Shown here in pieces: positions 35,764-48,108 of a stretch of 64,000 bases of DNA. The notes beneath the pieces are model-generated. The model had not been told where the DNA came from and made no database searches. It saw only the letters and a list, made by a program, of their open reading frames with translations. The number at the start of each line of letters is the position of its first letter. Position 1 is the stretch's first letter. The translations under genes and the position numbers were made by a program. Origin of the DNA: Conchocele bisecta (taxonomy: Eukaryota; Mollusca; Bivalvia; Lucinida; Thyasiridae); the NCBI GenBank assembly GCA_029237695.1, contig CM055274.1, positions 64,601,484 through 64,665,483 on the forward strand. The letters are read 5' to 3'.

Positions 35764-38700
35764 GATTGATGTACATCGCTATGAGAAAAGGTTTTCCAAG
35801 TATGGTGTCTGTATGCACAATAGTATTCCATGTACAAGCTTGACTAAAAACCTTAACCAAGGTTGACTAAAAACCTTAACCAAGGGGAATTAACTAAGTA
35901 ATTCAAGAGGAAATGTAGGTCAAGGTCAAATATAGATCATGGGTTATTGATGTACATCGCTATGAGAAAAGGTTGTCCAAGTATGGTGTCTGTATGCACA
36001 ATAGTATTCCATGTACAAGCTTGACTAAAAACCTTAACCAAGGTTGACTAAAAACCTTAACCAATGGGAATTAACTAAGTAAGTCAAGGTTAAATGTAGG
36101 TGAAGGTCAAATATAGGTCAGTGGTTGTTGATGTACATCACTAGGAGATGAAGTTGTCCAAGTATGGTGGGTGTAGGGCCAGGAATATTCCATATACAAG
36201 CTTGACTAAAAACCTTAACCAAGGGGAATTAACTAAGTAATTCAAGAGGAAATGTAGGTCAAGGTCAAATATAGATCAGGGGTTATTGATGTACATCCCT
36301 ATGAAAAAAGGTTGTCCAAGTACGGTGTCTGTATGCACACTAGTATTCCATGTACAAGCTTGACTAAAAACCTTAACCAAGGTCGACTAAAAACCTTAAC
36401 CAAGGGGAATTAACTATGTAATTCAAGGTTAAATGTAGGTCAAGGTCAAATATAGGTCAGGGGTTGTTGATGATATCACAGATGAAGTTGTTCAAGTATG
36501 GTGGGTTTGTAGGGCCAGGAGTATTCCTATACAAGCTGAAAAAACCTTAACCAAGGGGAATTAACTAAGTAATTTTCAAAGAGGGAGTAGCAAGGTCAAA
36601 TATAGATCAGGGGTTATTGAGTACATCTATTGAGGAAAAGGTTGTCCAGTATGGTGTAATGTTATGGGGCACAATAGTATTCATGTACATGCTTGAGTCA
36701 GTAAGTTGTTTGTATGGGCCAACAAAATAGTAATTCAATGGTTGAACAGCGTGACTAACCTTAACCAAGTTGGGGATCTAACTAAAAACCTAGAAAAATT
36801 AAGAAGTAAGTACTTCAAGAGAAATGTAGGTCAAGGTCAAATACAGATCAGGGGTTATTGATACCGTAGAAAAGGTTGTCCAATATGGTGTCTGTATGCA
36901 CAATAGTATTCCAGTACAGTAACAAGCAATTGACAAAAAACCTAACCAAGGTGATAAAAAACCTAACCAAGGGGAATTAACTAATTCAAGAGTAGTCAAG
37001 GTCATAGATCAGGGGTTATTAGTACATCCATGAAAGAAAAGGTTGACAAGTGGTGTATATGCAGCAATAGATCCAAAAAATACAAGATTGACTAAAAACC
37101 TAACCAAGGGGAATTAACTAAGTAATTCAAGAAGGAGTAGGTCAAGTCAAATATAGATCAGGTTATTGAGTCAAATCACTAGGAAGATGAAGTTGTCCAA
37201 GTATGGTGGGTGTAGGGCCAGTAGTATTGCACATACAAGCTTGACTAAAAACCTTAACCACGGGAAATTAACTAAGTAATTCAAGAGCAAATGTAGGTCA
37301 AGGTCAAATATAGATCATGGGTTATTGATGTACATCGCTATGAGAAAAGGTTGTCCAAGTATGGTGTCTGTATGCACAATAGTATTCCAAACAAGCTTGA
37401 CTAAAAACATTAACCAAGGTTGATTAAAAACCTTAACGAAGGGGAATTAACTAAGTAATTCAAGACGAAATGTAGGTCAAGGTCAAATATAGATCAGGGG
37501 TTATTGATGTACATCACTAGGAGATGAAGTTGTCCAAGTATGGTGGGTGTAGGGCCAAGTCATCCCTGGTGAGTAGTCCAAGTATGGTGTCCTGTATGCA
37601 CACTAGTATTCATGTACGCTTGACTAAAAACCTTAACCAAGGGGAATTAACTAGTAATTCAAGTTAAATGTAGGTCAAGGTCAAATATAGGTCAGGGTTA
37701 TTGATGTATATCACTAGAGATGAAGGTTGTTCAAGTATGGTGGGTGTGGGCCAGAGTTCCATATACAAGCTGACTGAAAAACCTTAACCAAGGGGAATTA
37801 ACAATAAGTAATTCAAGAGGAAATAGGTCAAGGTCAAATATTTCAGGGGTTATTGATTCATCTAGATTAAAAGGTTGTCCAAGTAATGGTGTCTGTATGC
37901 ACAATAGTATTTCCATGTTCAAGCTGGACTAACCTTAACAAGGTTACTAAAAACCTTAACCAAGGGGAATTAACTAAGTAATCAAGAGAAATGTAGGTCA
38001 AGGTCAAATATAGATCAGGGGTTATTGATGTACATCGCTATGAGAAAAGGTTGTCCAAGTATGTGTCGTATGCACAATAGTATTCCATGTACATGCTGAC
38101 TAAAAACTTAACAAAGGTTGACTAAAAAACCTTAACCAAGAATTAACTAAAAGTAATTCAAGAGCAAAGTAGGTCAAGGTCAAATATAGATCATGTATTG
38201 TGTACATCGCTAGAGAAAAGGTTGTCCAAGTATGGTGCTGTATCACAATAGTATTCCAAACAAGCTTGACTAAAAACATTAACCAAGGTTGATTAAAAAC
38301 CTTAACGAAGGGGAATTAACTAAGTAATTCAAGACGAAATGTAGGTCAAGGTCAAATATAGTCAGGGGTTATTGATGTACATACTAGTGAGTTGTCCAAG
38401 TATGGTGGGTGTAGGGCCAGGATGTACATCCCTATGAGAAAAGGTTGTCCAAGTATGGTGTCTGTATGCACACTAGTATTCCATGTACAAGCTTGACTAA
38501 AAACCTTAACCAAGGGGAATTAACAATGTAATTCAAGGTTAAATAGGTAAGGTCAAATATAGGTCAGGGGTTGTTGATGTATATCACTAGGAAAGAATTG
38601 TTCAAATGGTGGGTGTAGGGCCAGGAGATTCCATATACAAGCTTGACTAAAAACCGGTAACAAGGGGAAATTAACTAAGTAATTCAAGAGGAAATTATCA

Positions 38701-41635
38701 AGGTCTATTATCAGGGGTTATTGTGACATCCCTATGAGAAAAAGGTTGTCCAAGTATGGTGTCTGTATGCACAATAGTATTCCATGTACAAGCTGGACTA
38801 AAAACCTTAACCAAGGTTGACTAAAAACCTTAACCAAGGGGAATTAACTAAGTAATTCAAGAGGAAATGTAGGTCAAGGTCAAATATAGATCAGGGGTTA
38901 TTGATGTACATCGCTATGAGAAAAGGTTGTCCAAGTATGGTGTCTGTATGCACAATAGTATTCCATGTACAAGCTTGACTAAAAACATTAACAAAGGTTG
39001 ACTAAAAACCTTAACCAAGGGGAATTAACTAAGTAATTCAAGAGGAAATGTAGGTCAATGTCAAATATAGATCAGGGGTTATTGATGTACATCACTAGGA
39101 GATGAAGTTGTCCAAGTATGGTGGGTGTAGGGCCAGTAGTATTGCACATACAAGCCTGACTAAAAACCTTAACCAAGGGAAATTAACAAAGTAATTCAAG
39201 AGGAAATGTAGGTCAAGGTCAAAAATAGATCAGGGGTTATTGATGTACATCGCTATGACAAAAGGTTGTCCAAGTATGATGTCTGTATGCACAATAGTAT
39301 TCCATGTACAGTAACAAGCTTGACTAAAAACCTTAACCAAGGTTGACTAAAAACCTTAACGAAGGGGCATTAACTAAGTAATTCAAGAGGAAATGTAGGT
39401 CAAGGTCAAATATAGATCAGGGGTTATTGATGTACATCCCTATGAGAAAAGGTTGTCCAAGTATGGTGTATGTATGCACAATAGTATTCCATATACATGC
39501 AAGCTTGACTAAAAACCTTAACCAAGGGGAATTAACTTAACTAAGTAATTCAACAGGAAATGTAGGTGAAGGTCAAATATAGATCAGGGGTTATTGATGT
39601 ACATCCCTATGAGAAAAGGTTGTCCAAGTATGGTGTCTGTATGCATAATAGTATTCCATGTACAAGCTTGACTAAAAACCTTAACCAAGGTTGACTAAAA
39701 ACCTTAACCAAGGGGAATTAACTAAGTAATTCAAAAGGAAATGTAGGTCAAGGTCAAATATAGATCAGGGGTATTTGATGTACATCACTAGGAGATGAAG
39801 TTGTCCAAGTATGGTGGGTGTAGGGCCAGTAGTATTCCATATACAAGCTTGACTAAAAAACTTAACCAAGGCGTGACGGTGACACCGACACAGACGCTGA
39901 CGCCGGGGTGACAACATGAGCTAAAAACCTTAACCAAGGTTGACTAAAAACCTTAACCAAGGGAAATTAAGTAAGTAATTCAAGGTTAAATGTAGGTCAA
40001 TGTCAGATATAGGTCAGGGGTTATTGATGTACATCACTAGGAGATGAAGTTTTCCAAGTATGGTTGCTGTAGGCGCAGAAGTATTCCATATACAAGCTTG
40101 ACTAAAAACCTTAACCAAGGGGAAATAACTAAGTAATCCAAGGATAAAAGTAGCTCACGGTCAAATATAGGTCAGGGATTATTGATGTACATCACTAGGA
40201 GATGAAGTTGTCCAAGTATGGTTGCTGTAGGCACAGGAGTATTCCATATACAAGCTTGACTATAAACATTAACCAAATTTGAGTACAAACCTTAACCAAG
40301 GGGAAATAAGTAAGTAATTCAAGGTTAAATGTAGGTGAAGGTAAAATATAGGTCAGGGGTTATTGATGTACATCCCTATGAGAATAAGTTATCCAAGTAG
40401 GGTGGCTGTATCCACAATAGTATTCCATCTACAAGCTTGACTAAAAACCTTAACCAAGGTTGACTAAAAACCTTAAGCAAGGTGAATTAACTAAGTAATT
40501 CAAGGTTAAATGTAGGTCAATGTCAAATATAGGTCAGGGGTTGTTGATGTACATCACTAGGAGATGAAGTTGTCCAAGTATGGTTGATGTAGGGCCAGGA
40601 GTATTCCATATACAAGCTTGACTAAAAACCTTAACCAAGGGGAATTAACTAAGTAATTCAAGAGGAAATGTAGGTCAAGGTCAAATAGATATCAGGGGTT
40701 ATTTATGTACATCACTATGAGAAAAGGTTGTCCAAGTATGGTGTCTGTATGCACAATAGTATTCCATGTACAAGTTTGAGTAAAAACCTTAACCAAGACT
40801 TAAAAACTTAACCAATTAAAACACAGTACCTAAGTTGCTAAAAACCTTAACCAAGGGGAATTAACTAAGTAAGTCAAGAGGAAATGTAGGTCAAGGTCAA
40901 ATATAGATCAGGGGTTGTTGATGTACATCATTAGGAGAAGAAGTTGTCCAAGTATGGTGGGTGTAGGGCCAGTAGTATTCCATATACAAGCTTGACTAAA
41001 AACCTTAACTAAGGGGAATTAACTAAGTAATTCAAGAGGAAATGTAGGTCAAGGTCAAATATAGATCAGGGGTTATTGATGTACATCCCTATGAGAAAAG
41101 GTTGTCCAAGTATGGTGTCTGTATGCACAATAGTATTCCATGTACAAGCTTGACTAAAAACCTTAACCAAGGTTCACTAAAAACCTTAACCAAGGGGAAT
41201 TAACTAAGTAATTCAAGAGGAAATGTAGGTCAAGGTCAAATATAGATCAGGGGTTATTGATGTACATCACTAGGAGATGAAGTTGTCCAAGTATGATGGG
41301 TGTAGAGCCAGTAGTATTCCATATACAAGCTTGACTAAAAACCTTAACCAAGGTTGACTAAAAACCTTAACCAAGGGGAATTAACTAAGTAATTCAAGAG
41401 GAAATGTAGGTCAAGGTCAAATATAGATCAGGGGTTATTGATGTACATCACTAGGAGATGAAGGTGTCCAGGTATGGTGGGTGTAGGGCCAGTAGTATTC
41501 CATATACAAGCTTGACTAAAAACCTTAACCAAGGCGTGACGTGACGGTGACGCCGATGCCGACGCCGACGCCGACGCCGACACCGACGCGACAACATAAG
41601 CTCTAACTATTCTTCGAATAGTCGAGCTAAAAATA
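35764..41635 (+). repeat. Family D satellite array with 3' hairpin end
   Basis: About 33 units of 158 or 181 bp: ttgactaaaaaccttaacca, agtaattcaagaggaaatgt, aggtcaaggtcaaatataga, tcaggggttattgatgtaca, gttgtccaagtatggtg. The 23-bp difference is a second ttgactaaaaaccttaacca block. Half the units end in tgtctgtatgcacaatagta and half in gggtgtagggccagtagta, giving a loose alternation. An internal end-like segment (gacaccgacacagacgctga, then acaacatgagctaaaaacc) occurs at 39,875-39,925. The true end is GACGCCGACGCCGACG followed by the hairpin AGCTCTAACTATTCTTCGAA..GAGCTAAAA (41,599-41,631). There is no coding content. Confidence 0.85.
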
Positions 41636-41650
41636 TATATGATTATAGAA

Positions 41651-43708
41651 AACAAGAGGGCCATGATGGCCCTAATTCGCTCACCTGACTCCATGAACAC
41701 TAGAGGAGAATGTGACATTGAGTTCATGTGTTTTAAAAAAAATGTGCTATTTTTAGATGGCGGTCATCTTGGATTAAGCGATGACTCTCATTTTACAAAA
41801 TCTGAAAAGGCTTCACCCAGCATCGGCCATGTGGTTCCCGAGAAAAAGTTGTTAAAAATCTTGAATAAATGGACCTTTTGGTGGCCATCATGGAAGACAT
41901 AATCATCCGATTCCGACAAATATTGCACCAGAGCAATCGCCTCATTGATACCTTCAATTTGATATATGACATGACCATATTCAGTCAAAAATAAAATTTG
42001 ACCCCAATTTGACCCCACGGGCCACGCCCATTTTTGACCCCGGGGTCACCATTTTAACAACTTTCAAAGAGCAATGTACATCGATCATTCCTACCAAGTT
42101 TCGTCGAAATCCGGCTAGCGGTTCATGAGAAGAAGATTTTTTAAGAATTTATGCTATTTTTAGACAGCGGCCATCTTGGATTAGGGATGACCTCCATTTT
42201 AACAAATCTGAAAAGGCTTCACCCATGGACCATAACTTTTAAGTTTGGCTACCATGGGCCAAGCGGTTCATGTGAAGAAGAATTTTAAATCTCTAATAAA
42301 AGAACGACCTTTTGACATTTCGGCGGCCATCTTGGATGACATAACAATCCGATTTGGACAAAAAATGTACCAGAGTGATCGCCTCATTGATACCTTCGAT
42401 TTGATATATAACATGACCATATTCGGTCAAAAATAAAATTTGACCCCAAGGGCCACGCCCATTTTTGACCCCGGGGTCACCATTTTAACAACTTTGAAAG
42501 AGCATTGTACATCGATCATTCCTACCAAGTTTCGTCGAAATCCGGCAAGCGGTTCATGAGAAGAAGATTTTTTAAGAATTTATGCTATTTTTAGACGGCG
42601 GCCATCTTGGATTAGCGATGACCTCCATTTTAACAAATCTGAAAAGGCTTCACCCATGGACCATAACTTTTAAGTTTGGCTACCATGGGCCAAGCGGTTC
42701 ATGTGAAGAAGAATTTTGAAATCTCTAATAAAAGAACGGCCTTTTGACCTTTCGGCGGCCATCTTGGAAGACATAACAATCCGATTTCGACAGAAAATGC
42801 ACCAGAGTGATCGCCACATTGATACCTTCAATTTGATATATGACATGACCATATTCGGTCAAAAATAAAATTTGACCCCAATTTGACCCCATGGGCCACG
42901 CCCATTTTGACCCCGGGGTCACCATTTTAACAACTTTGAAAGAGCAATGTACATCGATCATTCCTACCAAGTTTCGTCGAAATCCGGCAAGCGGTTCATG
43001 AGAAGAAGATTTTTAAGAATGTATGCTATTTTTAGAAGGCGGCCATCTTGGATTAGCGATGACCTCCATTTTAACAAATCTGAAAAGGCTTCACCCATGG
43101 ACCATAACTTTTAAGTTTGGCTACCATGGGCCAAGCGGTTCATGTGAAGAAGAATTTTGAAATCTCTAATAAAAGAACGACCTTTTGACATTTCGGCGGC
43201 CATCTTGGATGACATAACAATCCGATTTCGACAAAAAATGCACCAGAGTGATCGCCTCATTGATACCTTCAATTTGATATATGAAATGACCATATTCAGT
43301 CAAAAATAAAAATTATACCCCAATTTGACCCCACGGGCCACACCCATTTTTGACCCCAGGGTCACCATTTTAACAACTTTGAAAGAGCAATGTACATCGA
43401 TCATTCCTACCAAGTTTTGTCGAAATCCGGTTGGCGGTTCTTGAGAAGAAGATTTTTTAAGAATTTGTGCTATTTTTAGACGGCGGCTATCTTGGATTAC
43501 GTAATGACGTCATTTTAGCAATTTTGTAATCCCCCTACCTAAGGACCATGACCATGAAGTTTGGTGACTATAGACCCAATGGTTACCGAGGAGAAGACGT
43601 TTGAAAATGTTCACGGACGACGGAAAACGGACGACGACGACGGACGACGGACACATTGCGGTATTTAAACAATAGCTCACAACATGAGCTTCGCTCAGGT
43701 GAGCTAAA
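41651..43708 (+). mobile_element. Family C element, complete
   Basis: 5' end ACAAGAGGGCCATGATGGCC at 41,652. About four units of 432 bp with aagtttggctaccatgggcc, ggcggccatcttgga and TGACCCCGGGGTCACC. A last unit has attacgtaatgacgtcattt (a CRE-like TGACGTCA) and ggttaccgaggagaagacgt. Then a GACGACGG run, and 3' hairpin AGCTCACAACATGAGCTTCG..GAGCTAAAA (43,674-43,708). It lies between two family D segments. Confidence 0.8.
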
Positions 43709-44111
43709 AATACTTTCTTGACTATAAACCTTAACCAAGTTTGAGTACAAACCTTAACCAAGGGGAAATAACTAAGTAATTCAAGGTTAAATGTAGGTCA
43801 AGGTAAAATATAGGTCAGGGGTTATTGATGTACATCCCTATGAGAAAGGGTTGTCCAAGTATGGTGTCTGTATGCACAATAGTATTCCATCTACAAGCTT
43901 GACTAAAAACCTTAACCAAGGTTGACTAAAAACCTTAACCAAGGGGAATTAATTAAGTAATTCAAGGTTAAATGTAGGTCAAGGTCAAATATAGGTCAGG
44001 GGTTGTTGGTGTACATCACTAGGAGATGAAGTTGTCCAAGTATGGTGGGTGTAGGGCCAGGAGTATTCCATATACAAACTTGACTAAAAACCTTAACCAA
44101 GGTGTGACGGT

Positions 44112-44149
<38 letters not shown>

Positions 44150-44193
44150 GGTAACTACATAAGCTCTCACTATTCTTTGAATAGTCGAGCTAA
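43709..44193 (+). repeat. Family D segment with second 3' hairpin
   Basis: About two and a half D units (gactaaaaaccttaaccaag, aggtcaaggtcaaatatagg), then (GACGCC)n at 44,106-44,150 and the hairpin AGCTCTCACTATTCTTTGAA..GAGCTAAA at 44,162-44,194. Confidence 0.8.
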
Positions 44194-44195
44194 AC

Positions 44196-44370
44196 ATAAA
44201 TACAGATAATAAATAGTAATATCCGATAAAATTTTAAGGAAACACGGTTATCGCCCGATATCAGTGTGGAAATGTACGTCTGATATAAAATGTATAATAA
44301 TGCCAATCAATACATGGGGCAATGGTGAATGAATGTTTATTTTGCCAGAAAATGTCTCGGATGATGTCAA
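44196..44370 (-). mobile_element. MITE family M, partial inverted copy
   Basis: Read on the minus strand it matches 48,130-48,330 and 58,130-58,330 (cattttctggcaaaataaac, attcattcaccattgcccca, gtttccttaaaattttatcg). The ends with TTAA are missing, one of them cut at the family D boundary. Confidence 0.65.
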
Positions 44371-44482
44371 ATGATAATATTCAAGAGTTTTTCAAGGGTT
44401 ATTATTGTTTTTCAAGGGTTTTTCAAGTCTGATGTCAAATTCAAGGGTTTTTCAAGACCTGTGCGAACCCTGAATTTTTGTT

Positions 44483-44611
44483 GTGACTGGAGAAAATGGG
44501 CTTATGAGTTTTGCGACCAGTGTAGATCCAGATCAGCATGTGCATAAACACAGTCTGATAAGGATCTACAATGTTTGTCAGTCCATCAATGAAACACCCG
44601 TCATGCTAGTA
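44483..44611 (+). mobile_element. MITE family K, left part of a split copy
   Basis: TGTGACTGGAGAAAATGGGC, gcgaccagtgtagatccaga and ccatcaatgaaacacccg match the K copy at 7,203. The copy resumes at 47,637 and ends with tttctccagtcacagccaca (about 47,725-47,745). Confidence 0.7.
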
Positions 44612-44696
44612 CCGGTGTCACAGGAAATTCTCCCCCCTGGAAATCTTCCCCCCATTCCCTGTGGGAAGATTTCCAGGTTGAGCCTGGAAAATTCCC

Positions 44697-44769
44697 GCCC
44701 CCCCCCCTCGGAAGAATTTCCCCCCTCCCCCACACGCCCCCCCCCCCTCCCCCCGCCCCCCCGCCACCC

Positions 44770-44800
<31 letters not shown>

Positions 44801-44830
44801 ACCCCCCCCCCCCCCCACCCCCCCCCCCCG

Positions 44831-44868
<38 letters not shown>

Positions 44869-44922
44869 CCCCTCCCCTCCCCCCCCCTCCCCCCCCCCCC
44901 CACCCCACCCCCCCCCCCCCCC

Positions 44923-44966
<44 letters not shown>

Positions 44967-44968
44967 AG

Positions 44969-45012
<44 letters not shown>

Positions 45013-45045
45013 CCCACCCCCCCCCCCCGCCCCCCCCCCCCCCCC

Positions 45046-45121
<76 letters not shown>

Positions 45122-45180
45122 CCCCCTCCCCCCCCCCCGCCCCCCCCCCCCCCCCCCACCCCCCGCACCTCCCCCCCCGG
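44697..45180 (+). repeat. Near-pure poly-C tract of about 480 bp
   Basis: Cytosine runs of 10 to more than 50 bases, interrupted only by scattered single A, T or G. The longest run (about 45,049-45,118) is close to 70 bases. On the opposite strand this is poly-G. Ends are flanked by tggaaaattcccg and gggggaatatttccagg, inverted copies of each other. Confidence 0.85.
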
Positions 45181-45344
45181 GGGAATATTTCCAGGCTCGA
45201 CCCTAGGAAATTCTCTCCCCAACCCTGGAAAATCTCCCCCCACCCAAGTTTGTGTTTGAATGCTACACAGCAGAATTACTTCCCACCAAACATGTGCACA
45301 TAAGCACAATGTATGTCATTTGGTAGTATAAGAAAGGGAAACCT

Positions 45345-46830
45345 AAACAAGAGGGCCATGATGGCCCTAATTCGCTCACCTGACTCCATGAACACCAGAG
45401 GAGAATGTGACATTGAGCTCATGTGTTTTAAAACAATTGTGCTATTTTTAGATGGCGGCCATCTGGGATTAAGCGATGACTCTAATTTTAACAAATCTGA
45501 AAATGCTTCACCCAAGGATCTTAACTTCCTATGAAGTTTGGCCAGCATCGGCCATGTGGTTCCTAAGAAAAAGACGTTCAAAATCTTGAATAAATGGACC
45601 TTTTGGTGGCCATCATGGATGACATAATCATCCGATTCCGACAAATATTGCACCAGAGCAATCGCCTCATTGATACCTTCAATTTGATATATGACATGAG
45701 CATATTCGGTCAAAAATAAAATTTGACCCCATCTTGGATTAGCAATGACCTCCATTTTAACAAATCTGAAAAGGCTTCACCCATGGACCATAACTTTTAA
45801 GTTTGGCTACCATGGGCCAAGCGGTTCATGTGAAGAAGAATTTTGAAATCTCTAATAAAAGAACGACCTTTTGACATTTCGGCGGCCATCTTGGATGACA
45901 AAACAATCCAATTCGACAAAAAATGTACCAGAGTGATCGCCTCATTGATACCTTCGATTTGATATATAACATGACCATATTCGGTCAAAAATAAAATTTG
46001 ACCCCAATTTGACCCCACGGGCCACGCCCATTTTTTACCCCGGGTTCACCATTTTAACAACTATGAAAGAGCATTGTACATCGATCATTCCTACCAAGTT
46101 TCGTCGAAATCCGGCTAGCGGTTCATGAGCAGAAGATTTTTTAAGAATTTATGCTATTTTTAGACGGCGGCCATCTTGGATTAACGATGACCTCCATTTT
46201 AACAAATCTGAAAAGGCTTCACCCATGGACCATAAATTTTAAATTTGGCTACCATGGGCCAAGCGGTTCATGTGAAGAAGAATTTTGAAATCTCTAATAA
46301 AAGAACGACCTTTTCACCTTTCGGCGGCCATCTTGGATGACATAACCATCCGATGTCGACAAAAAAAGCACAAAGGTGATCGCCTCATTGATACCTTCGA
46401 TTTGATATATGACATGACCATATTCGGTCAAAAATAAAATTTAACCCCAATTTGACCCCACGGGCCACGCCTATTTTTGACCCCGGGGTCACCATTTTAA
46501 CAACTTTGAAAGAGCATTGTACATTGATCATTCCTACCAAGTTTTGTCGAAATCAGGTTGGCGGTTCTTGAGAAGAAGATTTTTGAAGAATTTGTGCTAT
46601 TTTTAGACGGCAGCCATCTTGGATTACGTAATGACGTCATTTTAACAATTTTGTAATCCCCCTACCTAAGGACCATGACCATGAAGTTTGGTGACTATAG
46701 GCCCAATGGTTACCGAGGAGAAGACGTTTGAAAATGTTCACGGACGACAGACGACGGACGACGGACGACGACGACGACGGACACATTGTGGTAACAATAG
46801 CTCACATGAGCTTCGCTCAGGTGAGCTAAA
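45345..46830 (+). mobile_element. Family C element, complete, nested
   Basis: 5' end ACAAGAGGGCCATGATGGCC at 45,348, three units of about 432 bp (the first shortened: it jumps from gaccccat to cttggattagc at about 45,731), the acgtaatgacgtcatttt block, a GACGACGG run, and 3' hairpin AGCTCACATGAGCTTCGCTC..GAGCTAAA (46,799-46,830). Confidence 0.8.
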
Positions 46831-47636
46831 ATAAAAATCACCTCCCTCACACCCCACCCTAATCTACCATATGCATGTCTCTTTGTAGACAAGAATAACC
46901 CCCCCCCCCCCTCCCTCTACACCAACATACATTATTTCATTTCATCAGAAATACTCCCCCAATCGCGGGCTATTCTTGTCTACAAAGAGACGTCCATATC
47001 CACTATGCATATGATAGATGGTGTGGCGGGGGGGAATATTTCCTAGGAAACTCTCCCCCCCCACCAATACATGCCACATGCTTGCTGTTCTACACAGATA
47101 TATTGTTTTTATTTTCTAGACCCACCCCCACCATGTGCTATACATTTATACCAATCATATGCAGCTATGGTAGAGATTTAACCTAGAGAACTCTCTACCA
47201 GCCAACATACATAATAGTTATGGTACGGTAATGGGGAATTATTGCATATACCGGTAAATAGAATCTCTACCGCCCCACCACCACTATATTGTCTATGCAT
47301 AGATATTATACTAAATTGGATAGCTCTTTTATAGAAAATGCTGCCTCGCCTATTCACATACTTCTCCACAAGCAGACATGCATTATGACTATGTTAGTTG
47401 GGTATACATGTAGGGATATTACGTCCTCTGTTACCAACAGACTGGTTCTAGCATGTGCATTTTGTATGCTCCTGAGCACAATATCAACAATGTATATGAA
47501 AATACATTAAAAGTTTTGTGGACAGTGTCTGTGAAGGTGGTGATTGGGGGGGGGGATATTTCCTTGGCTTAAGCCTGGAAATTTTTTTGGGGGGGGGAAG
47601 ATTTCCAGGGGGGGGGGAGATTTCCTGTTACACCGG

Positions 47637-47745
47637 TAACAAGCAATATTGATCTCTATTATGACTGTGCTATTTTATCAGATACAACCCTTGTAACAAG
47701 TTACCATTAACAAAAATCCCATTTCTCCAGTCACAGCCACACATT
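47637..47745 (+). mobile_element. MITE family K, right part of the split copy
   Basis: acaagcaatattgatctcta through cccatttctccagtcacagc and cacacat, the right inverted end of K. Confidence 0.7.
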
Positions 47746-48108
47746 TTGAAATAGAAGATCTTGGTCCACTTTCACTCAGTAAGAGTACAGTCTTTACAAC
47801 TTCTTTGCTGCGACCTGAACGGCTGCTTCAACAGGTTCAGTGAATGAAAAACAGCATATGCCATGATCCGACTGCACAGCTGTGCATGCTCATCTGGGGC
47901 TATGCTGGTCACAATGACACATAATGTCAGCGGCCCAATTATCATGTGTCAACCCGGGGCTTGTAAAACCAATTTCCATTATAGCTGTGTCAATAATTGC
48001 GCATGTTTGGCATTTCAACATAATGAATACAAAATGTCACGGAAAAATAGTAGTATACCTAATGTTTACAGTGACTCATCGTCACTAGACACCACATTCT
48101 TTTTTTAA
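47746..48108. other. No supported gene
   Basis: The frame 47,863-48,108 contains gcacagctgtgcatgctcat but no domain I recognise. Its stop lies in the TTAA of the next element. Confidence 0.4.

Larger units (their letters stand above)
44612..47636. mobile_element. TA-flanked inverted-repeat element with C/G tracts
   Basis: The left end CCGGTGTCACAGGAAATTCT (then cccccctggaaatcttcccc) is repeated inverted at the right end (gggggaagatttccag, g-tract, agatttcctgttacaccgg). The flanks are TA at 44,610-44,611 and 47,637-47,638, and removal rejoins MITE K. Inside are a poly-C tract (44,697-45,180), a nested family C element, and smaller inverted pairs (ctctttgtagacaagaata against tattcttgtctacaaagag at about 46,880 and 46,975). 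No transposase frame; the long Pro- or Gly-rich frames are products of the C tract. Confidence 0.7.

Noticed and set aside
44483..45309. Long proline-rich (plus) and glycine-rich (minus) open frames of 240-260 codons
   Set aside because: They are translations of the poly-C tract, which has no stop codon in any frame. Composition and the surrounding MITE sequence argue against a gene.
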